Below, piece after piece: positions 11,008-19,808 of a stretch of DNA of 64,000 nucleotides. Numbering within the stretch: the first letter of the stretch is position 1; each line of letters starts with the position of its first letter. A program made the translations under genes and the position numbers. A model generated the notes under the pieces. It ran no database searches and was not told the origin of the DNA. It saw only the letters and a list, made by a program, of their open reading frames with translations. The stretch is from Blastococcus carthaginiensis (lineage in GTDB: Bacteria > Actinomycetota > Actinomycetes > Mycobacteriales > Geodermatophilaceae), in the NCBI RefSeq assembly GCF_030731085.1, contig NZ_JASNFN010000010.1, positions 124,001-188,000 of the forward strand. The letters run 5' to 3'.

Positions 11008-12222
11008 GTGCCACGCCGCCTCTTCACGTCCGAGTCGGTGACCGAGGGCCACCCGGACAAGATCGCCGACCAGATCAGCGACTCGATCCTGGACGCGATG
11101 CTCGGCCAGGACCCGCGCAGCCGCGTCGCCGTCGAGACGCTGATCACCACCGGTCAGGTGCACATCGCCGGTGAGGTCACCACGGCCGGGTACGTCGACA
11201 TCCCGGCGATCGTCCGCGAGACGGTCCTGCGGATCGGCTACGACTCCTCCCGGAAGGGCTTCGACGGCGCCTCCTGCGGTGTCAGCGTCTCCATCGGCGC
11301 GCAGTCCCCCGACATCGCGCAGGGCGTCGACATCGGCTACGAGTCGCGGACGCAGGCCCAGGTCCGCGACCAGGAGCAGGCCGTCGAGGACGCGATCGCG
11401 CGCCAGGGCGCCGGCGACCAGGGCCTGATGTTCGGGTACGCGACCGACGAGACCCCGGAGCTGATGCCGCTGCCGATCGCGCTGGCCCACCGCCTCTCCC
11501 GCCGGCTCTCCGCGGTGCGCAAGGACGGCTCGGTGCCCTACCTGCGCCCCGACGGCAAGACCCAGGTCACCGTCGTCTACGAGGACGACCGCCCGGTCGC
11601 CGTCGACACGGTCGTCGTCTCCTCGCAGCACGCGGAGGACATCTCCATCGAGACGCTGCTGACCCCCGACATCGAGGAGCTCGTCGTCGAGCCGGAGCTG
11701 GCCGCCCTCGGCCTGCCCACCACGGGGCACCGGCTGCTGGTGAACCCGACCGGGAAGTTCGTCATCGGCGGCCCGATGGGCGACGCCGGGCTCACCGGTC
11801 GCAAGATCATCGTCGACACCTACGGCGGCATGGCCCGGCACGGCGGCGGCGCCTTCTCCGGCAAGGACCCGTCGAAGGTGGACCGCTCGGGCGCCTATGC
11901 GATGCGCTGGGTGGCCAAGAACGTCGTCGCCGCGGGTCTCGCCCGCCGCTGCGAGGTGCAGGTGGCCTACGCCATCGGCGCGGCGCACCCGGTCGGGCTG
12001 TTCGTCGACACCCAGGGCACTGGCACGGTCGCCGACGAGGTGCTGGAGAAGGCGATCACCTCGGTGTTCGACCTGCGGCCGGGCGCCATCGTCCGCGACT
12101 TGGACCTGCTGCGGCCGATCTACGGCCCCACCGCCGCCTACGGACACTTCGGCCGCGCCGACCTCGACCTGCCCTGGGAGCGGTTGGACCGCGTCGAGGC
12201 CCTCAAGGCCGCGGTCGGCTGA
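11008..12222 (+). CDS. metK: S-adenosylmethionine synthase
   Basis: MetK makes SAM from methionine and ATP. The 404 residues include the signature GHPDKIADQISD near the N terminus and GGGAFSGKDPSKVDRS near residue 275, both diagnostic for the family. The GTG at 11008 is preferred over the upstream ATG-like frame start at 10960. Family members begin just before RLFTSESVTEGHPDK, and CAGGGA lies about 7 bp upstream. Copy B of the intergenic element begins at the base after the stop. Confidence 0.96.
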   Translation: MPRRLFTSESVTEGHPDKIADQISDSILDAMLGQDPRSRVAVETLITTGQVHIAGEVTTAGYVDIPAIVRETVLRIGYDSSRKGFDGASCGVSVSIGAQSPDIAQGVDIGYESRTQAQVRDQEQAVEDAIARQGAGDQGLMFGYATDETPELMPLPIALAHRLSRRLSAVRKDGSVPYLRPDGKTQVTVVYEDDRPVAVDTVVVSSQHAEDISIETLLTPDIEELVVEPELAALGLPTTGHRLLVNPTGKFVIGGPMGDAGLTGRKIIVDTYGGMARHGGGAFSGKDPSKVDRSGAYAMRWVAKNVVAAGLARRCEVQVAYAIGAAHPVGLFVDTQGTGTVADEVLEKAITSVFDLRPGAIVRDLDLLRPIYGPTAAYGHFGRADLDLPWERLDRVEALKAAVG

Positions 12223-12296
12223 CGAAGGACCCCGCCGCCCTCCGGGACCTCGCAGGCTCGGCCCGGGCCCTGCAGCGGGGCCGTTCCAGCACGTCA
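12223..12296 (+). repeat. dispersed intergenic stem-loop element, copy B (after metK)
   Basis: It begins at the base after the metK TGA with CGAAGGACCCC. The outer stem is CCCCGC (12230-12235) with GCGGGG (12275-12280), and an inner stem is GCAGG (12252-12256) with CCTGC (12269-12273). It ends with the shared GGCCGTTCCAGCACGTCA. The outer stem differs from copies A and C but still pairs. Confidence 0.85.
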
Positions 12297-12319
12297 CCCG
12301 GGACCGGGAAGTTGTCGGT

Positions 12320-14302
12320 GTGAGCGGGGAGACTGATCGGGTGCAGGTCGCCCGGGTCGTCGTGGACGTCCCCCTGGCGCACCTGGACCGGCCGTTCGAC
12401 TACGCCGTCCCGGAGAAGTTCGCCGAAACGGTGCAGGCCGGGTGCCGGGTGCGGGTCCGGTTCCACGGCCGGCTGGCCGACGGCGTGGTCTGGGAGCTGG
12501 CGGACACCACCGACTTCACCGGCACGCTGCAGCCGCTCTCGCACGTGCCCTCCGGGGAGCCGGTGCTCACCCCGCAGGTCGCGCGGCTGGTCCGGGCGGT
12601 GGCGGACCGCTACGCGGGCACCGCCGGCGACGTGCTGCGGCTGGCCCTGCCGCCGCGCCGCGGCGCGGCGGAGAAGCGCGAGTCGCCGACGCCCGAGGCG
12701 CTGCCCAGGCCGCCGGACCCGGCCGGGTTCGCCCGCTACCAGGCCGGTCCGGCGCTCCTGGCCGCCCTGGCCGAGGGACGGCCGGCGCGCGCGGTCTGGA
12801 CGGCGCTGCCCGGTGAGGACTGGCCCACCCGGCTCGTCGAGCTGTGCCGGGCGGCGCTCTCGGGGCGGCGCGGGTCGCTGGTCGTCGTCCCCGACGGCCG
12901 GGACCTGGACCGGCTGACGGCGGCGGCGGAGCGCCTGCTGCCCGAGCACTCGTTCACCGTGCTGCGGGCCGACGACTCCCCGGAGAAGCGCTACCGCCGG
13001 TTCCTCGCCGCGTCCCGGGGCGCCGCGCAGGTGGTGCTCGGCACCCGGGCGGCGATGTTCGCGCCGGTCCGCGACCTCGGCCTGGTGGTCGTCTGGGACG
13101 ACGGCGACGACCTGCACTCCGACGAGCGCGCCCCCTACCCGCACGCCCGCGACGTGCTCGTGCAGCGGGCCTGGCTGGACTCCTGCGCCGCGGTCGTCGC
13201 GGGGACGTCGCGCACCGCCGAGGCCGCGCTGCTGGTGGAGTCCGGCTGGGCGAACGAGCTGGTCGCCGACCGCACCGCGCTGCGCGCGTCCGCTCCCCGG
13301 GTGCAGGCGCTGGGTGACGACTTCGAGCTGGCCCGCGACCCCGCGGCCCGCACCGCCCGCCTGCCCTCGCTGGCCTACGAGACGGCCCGCCGGGCGCTGG
13401 CCGCCGGCGCACCGGTGCTGGTGCAGGTGCCGCGGCGCGGCTACGTCCCGTCGCTGGCGTGCGCCCGCTGCCGGGCACCCGCCCGGTGCGCGCACTGCTC
13501 CGGCCCGCTCGGCATCTCCCCGCGCCCCGGGCCCGGCGGAACCCGCATCCCGGCCTGCCGATGGTGCGCCCGTCCGGCCGCCACCTTCGACTGCCCGCAC
13601 TGCCACGCGACGAAGCTGCGGGCCGCGGTGGTGGGGGAGTCGCGCACCGCCGAGGAGCTCGCGCGCGCCTTCCCGGGCACGACCGTGCGCACCTCCGGCA
13701 GCACGTCCGGGGTCCTCGCCACCGTGCCCGCGGGGCCGGCGCTGGTCGTCGCGACACCGGGCGCCGAACCGGTGGCCGACGGCGGGTACGGCGCCGCGCT
13801 GCTGCTGGACTCCTGGGCGCTGCTCGGCCGGGCCGACCTGCGCGCCGGGGAGGAGACGCTGCGCCGGTGGGCCAACGCCGCCGCGCTCGTGCGACCGGCG
13901 TCGGCCGGCGGCCAGGTGGTCGTCGCCGCCGACGCCGCCCACCCGGTCGTGCAGGCCCTGGTGCGCTGGGACCCGGCCTGGCTGGCCGAGCGGGAGCTCG
14001 CCGACCGCCGGGAGCTCGGTTTCCCGCCGGTGACGCGCATGGCGTCGCTGGTGGCGTCGCCGTCGGCGCTGGGCGAGTACCTGGCCGCGGCGCGGCTGCC
14101 GGCCGGCGCCGACCTCCTGGGGCCGGTCCCGGAGCGGCCCCGGCCCGGGCAGGAGGGGGAGCGCGAGCGGTACCTGGTGCGCGTGCCGCGCACCGAGGGC
14201 GCTGCCCTGGCGCACGCGCTGGCCGAGGTGCAGGGGGTGCGGAGCGCGAAAAAAGTGCCCGAGCACGTGCGCGTGCAGCTCGACCCGCTCGACCTGGTCT
14301 AG
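12320..14302 (+). CDS. priA: primosomal protein N' (PriA), helicase-motif-deficient actinobacterial form
   Basis: PriA recognises stalled forks and reloads the replisome. This 660-residue protein has the N-terminal DNA-binding domain (about 1-110) and the eight-cysteine zinc module, CARC/CAHC followed by CRWC/CPHC at about residues 380-430. The Walker A loop is degenerate (ALPGEDWPTRL where GxTGSGKT is expected) and the DEGH box reads WDDGDD. Actinobacterial PriA proteins are known to lack detectable helicase motifs, so a structural role is likely. The start is uncertain: GTG 12320, or GTG 12341 which has GGGGAG upstream. Confidence 0.9.
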   Translation: MSGETDRVQVARVVVDVPLAHLDRPFDYAVPEKFAETVQAGCRVRVRFHGRLADGVVWELADTTDFTGTLQPLSHVPSGEPVLTPQVARLVRAVADRYAGTAGDVLRLALPPRRGAAEKRESPTPEALPRPPDPAGFARYQAGPALLAALAEGRPARAVWTALPGEDWPTRLVELCRAALSGRRGSLVVVPDGRDLDRLTAAAERLLPEHSFTVLRADDSPEKRYRRFLAASRGAAQVVLGTRAAMFAPVRDLGLVVVWDDGDDLHSDERAPYPHARDVLVQRAWLDSCAAVVAGTSRTAEAALLVESGWANELVADRTALRASAPRVQALGDDFELARDPAARTARLPSLAYETARRALAAGAPVLVQVPRRGYVPSLACARCRAPARCAHCSGPLGISPRPGPGGTRIPACRWCARPAATFDCPHCHATKLRAAVVGESRTAEELARAFPGTTVRTSGSTSGVLATVPAGPALVVATPGAEPVADGGYGAALLLDSWALLGRADLRAGEETLRRWANAAALVRPASAGGQVVVAADAAHPVVQALVRWDPAWLAERELADRRELGFPPVTRMASLVASPSALGEYLAAARLPAGADLLGPVPERPRPGQEGERERYLVRVPRTEGAALAHALAEVQGVRSAKKVPEHVRVQLDPLDLV

Positions 14303-14351
14303 CCGCGTCTTCCCGGCAGCGCTCTCCCCGGCAGTGCTGTCTCCCGGTGAG

Positions 14352-14386
14352 TCGCTCTCTGCCCCGCCCGGGTGGGCAGAGAACGA
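14352..14386 (+). terminator. hairpin after priA, possible terminator
   Basis: TCTCTGCCC (14356-14364) pairs with GGGCAGAGA (14374-14382) around a 9-nt loop. After one mismatch, three more pairs (14352-14354 with 14384-14386) extend it. It lies in the 143-bp gap between priA and the racemase-like gene. Confidence 0.55.
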
Positions 14387-14445
14387 CTGTCGCCGGGGAA
14401 GCCGGGGGCTTGCCCTCCTCGGCCGGACACCGGCGAGCTGCGACG

Positions 14446-15180
14446 ATGCCGCGGGTGAGGACGATCGGGCTGCTGGGCGGGATGAGCTGGGAGAGCAGCG
14501 CGCTGTACTACCGGCTGCTCAACGAGCAGGTGCGCGACCGGCTCGGCGGGTTCCACGCGGCGCGCTGCATCCTGCTGTCGGTGGACTTCGCCGTCATCGA
14601 GCGGCTGCAGGCCGCCGGCGACTGGGCCGCGGCCGGCGAGCTGCTGGCGGCCGACGCCCGCGCGCTGCAGGCCGCCGGCGCCGACCTCGTGCTCCTGTGC
14701 ACCAACACGATGCACACCGTCGCCGACGCGGTGACGAGCGGGATCGACGTCCCGTTCCTGCACATCGGCGACAGCACCGCCGAGGCGATCACCGCCGCAG
14801 GGCTGTCCCGCATCGGCCTGCTGGGCACCCGCTACACGATGGAGCAGCCCTTCCTGGTCGACCGGCTGGCGGACGCGGGGCTGGAGGTGCTGGTTCCCGA
14901 GCAGGCCGACCGCGACCTGGTGCACCGGGTCATCTACGAGGAGCTCGTGCTCGGCGTCGTCCGCGGGGAGTCGCGGCGGGCCTACCAGGAGGTGGTCGAC
15001 CGGCTGGTGGCCCGCGGCGCGCAGGGCATCGTGCTCGGCTGCACCGAGATCGAGCTGTTGATCGGGCCGGGTGACGTGCCCGTGCCGACCTTCCCGACGA
15101 CGGCGCTGCACGTCGCCGCCGCCGTCCGGGCCGCGCTGGCCGAGGAGGGCGCGGCACCCCCGCATACGATCGACCGGTGA
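14446..15180 (+). CDS. aspartate/glutamate racemase family protein
   Basis: This is a predicted cofactor-independent amino-acid racemase of the Asp/Glu/hydantoin family, possibly acting on aspartate. Both catalytic cysteines are visible in the 244-residue protein: LLCTNTMH in the N-terminal half and VLGCTEIELL near the C terminus. The N-terminal IGLLGGMSWESS motif is characteristic of the YgeA/RacX branch, whose members can act on several amino acids. The start is ATG at 14446; GTG 14455 is the alternative. The stop overlaps the def start by 4 bp, so it is cotranslated with the formylation genes. The substrate is unproven. Confidence 0.88.
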   Translation: MPRVRTIGLLGGMSWESSALYYRLLNEQVRDRLGGFHAARCILLSVDFAVIERLQAAGDWAAAGELLAADARALQAAGADLVLLCTNTMHTVADAVTSGIDVPFLHIGDSTAEAITAAGLSRIGLLGTRYTMEQPFLVDRLADAGLEVLVPEQADRDLVHRVIYEELVLGVVRGESRRAYQEVVDRLVARGAQGIVLGCTEIELLIGPGDVPVPTFPTTALHVAAAVRAALAEEGAAPPHTIDR

Positions 15181-15710
15181 GCGTCACCCCCATCCGGCTG
15201 TTCGGCGACCCGGTGCTGCACCGGCCCGCGGCCCCGGTCGTGGACTTCGACGCCGAGCTCCGGCGGCTCGTCGACGACCTGACCGACACCATGCGGGCCG
15301 CCGGGGGCGCGGGCCTGGCGGCGCCGCAGATCGGCGTCGGCCTCCGGGTCTTCACCTGGTACGTCGACGGCGAGGTCGGCCACCTGGTCAACCCCGACGT
15401 CGCCACGGTGGGGGAGGAGGGGCAGGACGGCCCCGAGGGCTGCCTCTCCATCCCCGACCTGCGCTACGACTGCCGCCGTCATCTGCACGTGGTCGCCTCC
15501 GGCTGGAACGTGCACGGCGACCCGGTGCGGGTCGAGGGCTCCGAGCTGCTGGCCCGCGCGATCCAGCACGAGACCGACCACCTCGACGGCGTGCTGTTCA
15601 TCGAGCGGCTCGCCGACGCCGACCGCGCCACCGCGCTCGCCGAGATCCAGGCCGCCGAGTGGCAGGGCCACGGCAGCTACCTCCCCGTCGTGAAGGTGAG
15701 CCCGCACTGA
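15177..15710 (+). CDS. def: peptide deformylase
   Basis: Def removes the N-formyl group from nascent proteins using a metal ion. All three family motifs are present in the 177 residues: GAGLAAPQIG, EGCLSIP (metal-ligand Cys), and HETDH at residues 131-135 with the two His ligands and catalytic Glu. The start is GTG at 15177, overlapping the racemase stop. It is followed with overlap by fmt, the enzyme that adds the formyl group Def removes. Confidence 0.96.
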   Translation: MSVTPIRLFGDPVLHRPAAPVVDFDAELRRLVDDLTDTMRAAGGAGLAAPQIGVGLRVFTWYVDGEVGHLVNPDVATVGEEGQDGPEGCLSIPDLRYDCRRHLHVVASGWNVHGDPVRVEGSELLARAIQHETDHLDGVLFIERLADADRATALAEIQAAEWQGHGSYLPVVKVSPH

Positions 15711-16639
15711 AGCTCCTGTTCGCCGGCACCCCGGCGCCCGCCGTCCCCTCCCTGGAGGCGCTGCTCGCCTCCGGCCACGAGGTCGTCGCCGTCCTCACCC
15801 GGCCGGACGCCCGTTCGGGGCGCGGCCGGAAGGTCAGCCGTTCCCCGGTCGCGGAGCGGGCCGACGCGGCCGGGCTCCCGGTGCTCCAGCCGCGGTCACC
15901 CCGCGAGCCCGCGTTCCTCGAGCAGCTCGCGACCCTCGGCGTCGACTGCGTGCCCGTCGTGGCCTACGGCGCGCTGGTGCCGCAGGCGGCGCTGGACGTG
16001 CCGGCGCGCGGCTGGGTGAACCTGCACTTCTCCCTGCTGCCCGCGTGGCGGGGGGCCGCGCCGGTGCAGCACGCGATCATGGCCGGCGACGAGGTGACCG
16101 GCGCGTCGACCTTCCTCCTGGAGGCCGGCCTCGACACCGGCCCGGTCTACGGCACGCTCACCGAGGCGATCCGGCCGCGGGACACCGCCGGCGACCTGCT
16201 CGAGCGGCTCGCCGTCAGCGGTGCGCAGCTGCTGCTGGCCACGCTGGACGGCATCGCCGCGGGCGCGCTGGAGCCGCAGCCGCAGCCGGCCGAGGGCATC
16301 AGCCTCGCCCCGAAGGTCGAGACGGCGGACGCCCGCGTCGACTGGGCGCTGCCGGCGCACGTGGTGGACCGGCGGATCCGCGGGGTCTCCCCGGCTCCGG
16401 GCGCGTGGACGACGTGGCGGGGGGAGCGGCTGCGGCTCGGCCCCGTCGTGCCCGCGCCGGACGGGCCCGCCCTCGAGCCCGGCGAGCTGCAGGTGGGGAG
16501 CGGAGGCGTGCTCGTGGGCACCGGCAACGGCGCGGTGCGGCTGGACCGGGTGCAGCCCGCGGGCAAGCGGATGCTGCCGGCCGCGGACTGGGCCCGCGGG
16601 GCGCGACCCGCGCCGGGCGAGCGGCTGGGCGGCGAGTGA
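15707..16639 (+). CDS. fmt: methionyl-tRNA formyltransferase (predicted CTG start)
   Basis: Fmt formylates initiator Met-tRNA from 10-formyl-tetrahydrofolate. The 310 residues include NLHFSLLPAWRGAAPVQHAI (formyl-transferase core with Asn and His) and LDTGPVY (Asp). The conserved N terminus, KLLFAGTPAPAVPSLEALL, begins at 15710. No in-frame ATG, GTG or TTG precedes it, and the nearest downstream start would delete the fold. The only plausible initiator is the CTG at 15707, which forms a CTGA overlap with the def stop and has GAAGGTGAG (15692-15700) six bases upstream. Confidence 0.93.
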   Translation: MKLLFAGTPAPAVPSLEALLASGHEVVAVLTRPDARSGRGRKVSRSPVAERADAAGLPVLQPRSPREPAFLEQLATLGVDCVPVVAYGALVPQAALDVPARGWVNLHFSLLPAWRGAAPVQHAIMAGDEVTGASTFLLEAGLDTGPVYGTLTEAIRPRDTAGDLLERLAVSGAQLLLATLDGIAAGALEPQPQPAEGISLAPKVETADARVDWALPAHVVDRRIRGVSPAPGAWTTWRGERLRLGPVVPAPDGPALEPGELQVGSGGVLVGTGNGAVRLDRVQPAGKRMLPAADWARGARPAPGERLGGE

Positions 16640-18033
16640 CCCGCCCGCCGAAGCGCCAGGGGGGTGGCCCGCGCCGCGGTGGCCGCCCGCACCCGGCCGC
16701 GCGCCGACGTCCGCTCGACGGCGCCCGGCTGACCGCCTACGACGTCCTCGACGGCGTCTCCTCGCGCGACGCCTACGCCAACCTGCTCCTCCCGCAGCTG
16801 CTGCGCGAGCGCCACCTCGAGCCTCGCGACGCCGCCTTCGCCACGCAGCTCGCCTACGGCGCGCTGCGCGCCCGGGGCACCCTCGACGCGATCCTCACCG
16901 GCCTCGTGTCCCGCCCGCTGCCCGAGCTGGACCCGCGGGTGCTGGACCTGCTGCGGCTGGGCGCCTACCAGATCGTGGACCTGCGGGTGCCCTCCCACGC
17001 GGCCGTGGACACCACCGTCGCCCTGACCCGCGCGATCGTCGGCACCGGGGCCTCCGGTCTGGTCAACGCCGTGCTGCGCAAGGTCGCGGCGGGTGGTGAC
17101 CGGGCCTCCTGGCTGGCGACGCTGGGTGCCGAGGGCGACGAGCGGCTGGCGCTGGCCACCGACCACCCGCGCTGGATCGTCGAGGCCTGGCGCGACGCGC
17201 TCGGGGACGAGGCCGAGCTGGAGCCTGCGCTGCTCGCCGACGACGCGGCGCCCGAGGTGCACCTGGTCGCCCGCCGGATGGAGCGCGTCGCCCTCGCCGA
17301 GGAGTCCGGCGGCGAGCCCGGCCCCTGGTCGCCGTACGCGGTGCGGCTCGGCGGGGGAGACCCCGGCCGGCTGGCATCGGTGCGCGCCGGGCGCGCGGCG
17401 GTGCAGGACGAGGGCAGCCAGCTCGCCGCGCTGCTGCTCACCCGCGCTCCGCTGGAGGGGCGGGACGAGGCATGGCTGGACGTGTGCGCCGGCCCCGGCG
17501 GCAAGGCGGGGCTGCTCGCCGCGCTCCGCCCCGACGGGGTCCGGCTCACCGCCGCCGACCGCGCGCCGCACCGCGCCGAGCTGGTGCGCCAGGCGCTGGG
17601 AGGGGAGGCCGACGTCGAGGTGCTGGCCGCCGACGGCCGCGAGCCGCCGTGGGGCCCCGGGACGTTCGACCGGGTGCTGCTGGACGCGCCATGCACGGGG
17701 CTGGGGGCGTTGCGCCGCCGCCCGGAGGTCCGCTGGCGGCGGACGCCGGAGGACGTCCCGTCGCTGGTGGAGCTGCAGACCGAGCTGCTCGCCGCCGCGC
17801 TGGCCTCGGTGCGCCCGGGTGGGGTGCTGGCCTACGTCACCTGTTCGCCGCACACCGAGGAGACGGTGGCCGTCGTCGACACCGCCGCCGCCCGGGACGA
17901 CGTCGAGGTGCTGCCGGTGGCACCGCTGTTCCCGGAGGTGCCGGGCATCGCACGCGGGGACCACGGGCAGCTGTGGCCGCACCGGCACGGCACCGACGCG
18001 ATGTTCATGGCGCTGCTCCGCCGCACCCGCTGA
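16636..18033 (+). CDS. rsmB: 16S rRNA m5C967 methyltransferase (NusB-fused)
   Basis: RsmB methylates C967 of 16S rRNA using SAM. The 465 residues start with a basic tail, then a NusB-like RNA-binding domain (about 35-170), then a Rossmann methyltransferase domain with CAGPGGK (SAM loop), DAPCTGLGALRRRPE (catalytic-region Cys) and YVTCSPH (second Cys). The GTG start at 16636 overlaps the fmt stop. The last codons, RRTR-stop, lie inside a 16-bp tandem repeat that continues past the gene. In related genomes rpe usually follows directly; here a minus-strand block intervenes. Confidence 0.94.
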   Translation: MTRPPKRQGGGPRRGGRPHPAARRRPLDGARLTAYDVLDGVSSRDAYANLLLPQLLRERHLEPRDAAFATQLAYGALRARGTLDAILTGLVSRPLPELDPRVLDLLRLGAYQIVDLRVPSHAAVDTTVALTRAIVGTGASGLVNAVLRKVAAGGDRASWLATLGAEGDERLALATDHPRWIVEAWRDALGDEAELEPALLADDAAPEVHLVARRMERVALAEESGGEPGPWSPYAVRLGGGDPGRLASVRAGRAAVQDEGSQLAALLLTRAPLEGRDEAWLDVCAGPGGKAGLLAALRPDGVRLTAADRAPHRAELVRQALGGEADVEVLAADGREPPWGPGTFDRVLLDAPCTGLGALRRRPEVRWRRTPEDVPSLVELQTELLAAALASVRPGGVLAYVTCSPHTEETVAVVDTAAARDDVEVLPVAPLFPEVPGIARGDHGQLWPHRHGTDAMFMALLRRTR

Positions 18034-18081
18034 CCGCCGCACCCGCTGACCGCCGCACCCGCTGACCGCCGCACCCGCTGA
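18018..18081. repeat. four tandem copies of a 16-bp unit spanning the rsmB stop
   Basis: CCGCCGCACCCGCTGA is repeated exactly four times (18018-18033, 18034-18049, 18050-18065, 18066-18081). The first copy encodes the final residues and TGA of rsmB; each later copy carries its own TGA in a different frame because 16 is not a multiple of 3. It marks the boundary with the minus-strand insert. Confidence 0.95.
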
Positions 18082-18114
18082 CCGACGCGGCTGCTCCCGG
18101 CCTGACCGGTCGGG

Positions 18115-19752
18115 TCAGAAGGGTGGGTCGTCGTCCAGGTCGAGTGCCCGGTCCGGGTTCGGGTCCGGTTCCGGTTCCGGGGCCGGTGGTGGTTGCGGTG
18201 GTGCGGTGAGGACGCGGAAGCCGGGTGGTCGGCTGGTGCGGGTGACGCCGGTGGGGGTGGTGACGGTGAGCACGCCGTCGGGGTCGAGGGTGTGGGTCCA
18301 GCCGGGGGCGAAGGTCTTGAGCCGGTGGTGGCGGCGGCACCGGCAGCAGAGGTTTGCGCAGGCGGTCGCGCCACCGGCGGTGTGGGCGATGACGTGGTCC
18401 AGGTCGGCCCAGCCGGCGGGCACGGTGCAGCCGGGGTGGCGGCAGGTGCGGTCGCGCAGGCGGAGGAACTGCTGCTGGGCGGCCGAGGGGCGGTAGCGGT
18501 CCACCGCCGCCGGTGGGCCCAGCAGCGGGCAGCCGCACGATGAGTCGGGGTGGCCGGGATGCTCGGGGTGGTCGGGGTGGTGGGGGCAGCCGGTGCGGGC
18601 CAGCCGGGCCAGCTCCGCCCGGCCGGTGACCGCCCGCAGCTTCCCGGTGGCGTCGGTGATCGCGATCTGCAGGCTGCCCGCCGGTGGCGCCTGTACGGCG
18701 AGGGCGTCGAGCTGGGCGAGCAGTTCGCGCAGGTGGGCGGCGGTGATCGGCTCCCCGTCGACCTCCCCGACCGGCTCGGCAACCCCCGGTCGGGTGCCGG
18801 GTGGGGTGCTGGGTGGGGTGAAGGCGGCCGGGGCGGGGGCGCCGGCGGCGAGGAACCCGGCGGGGGTGAGGGCGGTCAGCGGGGCGATGACGGTCAGCTG
18901 CGCGGTCACCGCCGGGCGCTCCTGCCAGGGCCGCAGGATCAGGTCGGCGGCGGCGCCGGCGCGCAGCATGCCGATCGGCCGGTCGTCGCCGGCCTCCTTC
19001 GCCGCGCGGGCATGCCGGTCCACGGCGTCGCGGCAGGCGCGGGCCTCGGGGTGGGGCAGCAGGGCGCGCAGCTCACTCATGCCGTCCCCGACCGGGCGCA
19101 CGGTCACATCCGCGCCGCGCTGCCGGGCCTTGCGGCGCCGCTCGGCGGCGTCGGCGTCGCGGGCCAGCAGCTCGGCGGGGACGGCTTCGCGCAGCTTGCC
19201 CACCCCCAGGCCGGTCGCGCCGGGCAGCACCGCGGCCTCCACGGCGGCGATCACTCCCGGGTCGGTGTCGGACCCGGCGGCGGCGACCTCGGCGGCGATC
19301 GCCCGGGCCCGCGGCCAGTCCAGCAACCCCAGCCGCAGCGCCGCGAAGGTGCCCGGCAGCCGGGTGGCGAGCACATCGGCGTGCTCCAGCAGGGTCACCG
19401 CCGCCGTCCGGCTGCAGTTGTGCACCATGGCCAACTCGTCGGGCACGAACTCACTGGCCCCCGCCGGGCCGCGGTCCCCGGCCCGCTCACCCCCAGGTGG
19501 CGGATCGGAAGGCGCCGGCCGGGCGGCCGCGAGGTCCATCACCAGCTCCACCCGCAACGCGGCCAGCTTCGCCTCGGCGACCACGATCTGGCCGAGCAGG
19601 TCGGCGGCCTCCACCGCGCCGCGCCGCGCGGGCAGCCACGCGGACAACGGCTCGTCCCACCGCTGCGGATCGGGATCGGCCAGCTCCCACGGCGAGGGGA
19701 ACGGGTCGACCGGGGACACCGTCACCCCGACCGCGAACCCGACCACCGACAT
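18115..19752 (-). CDS. DUF222 / HNH endonuclease family protein (13E12-like)
   Basis: This is a predicted nuclease of the DUF222-HNH family, which is multicopy in many actinobacteria (the REP13E12 proteins of Mycobacterium tuberculosis are relatives). The 545 residues contain a long DUF222 region (about 30-330), a linker with a CPHHPDHPEHPGHPD repeat, and a C-terminal HNH zinc-finger core: CRHPGC, DLDHVIAHTAGG, CRCRRHH. The tail is Pro/Asp-rich. It starts at ATG 19752 with TAGCCT six bases upstream, suggesting a leaderless mRNA. Its biological role is not established; the family spreads as repeats and may be mobile or involved in DNA processing. Confidence 0.88.
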   Translation of the reverse strand: MSVVGFAVGVTVSPVDPFPSPWELADPDPQRWDEPLSAWLPARRGAVEAADLLGQIVVAEAKLAALRVELVMDLAAARPAPSDPPPGGERAGDRGPAGASEFVPDELAMVHNCSRTAAVTLLEHADVLATRLPGTFAALRLGLLDWPRARAIAAEVAAAGSDTDPGVIAAVEAAVLPGATGLGVGKLREAVPAELLARDADAAERRRKARQRGADVTVRPVGDGMSELRALLPHPEARACRDAVDRHARAAKEAGDDRPIGMLRAGAAADLILRPWQERPAVTAQLTVIAPLTALTPAGFLAAGAPAPAAFTPPSTPPGTRPGVAEPVGEVDGEPITAAHLRELLAQLDALAVQAPPAGSLQIAITDATGKLRAVTGRAELARLARTGCPHHPDHPEHPGHPDSSCGCPLLGPPAAVDRYRPSAAQQQFLRLRDRTCRHPGCTVPAGWADLDHVIAHTAGGATACANLCCRCRRHHRLKTFAPGWTHTLDPDGVLTVTTPTGVTRTSRPPGFRVLTAPPQPPPAPEPEPDPNPDRALDLDDDPPF

Positions 19753-19758
19753 ACCCGC

Positions 19759-19764
19759 AGGCTA
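19759..19764 (-). promoter_or_regulatory. -10 element for leaderless DUF222/HNH transcript
   Basis: On the minus strand TAGCCT lies six bases before the ATG at 19752, with no ribosome-binding sequence. This spacing matches transcription starting at or within a base of the start codon. Confidence 0.5.
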
Positions 19765-19808
19765 GGGCGGGGGTACGACACTTCCGCAGGTCGACGCTGC
19801 GCGAAGGG

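Noticed and set aside
18018..18081. Possible CRISPR array
   Set aside because: Direct tandem repeats of 16 bp without spacers.
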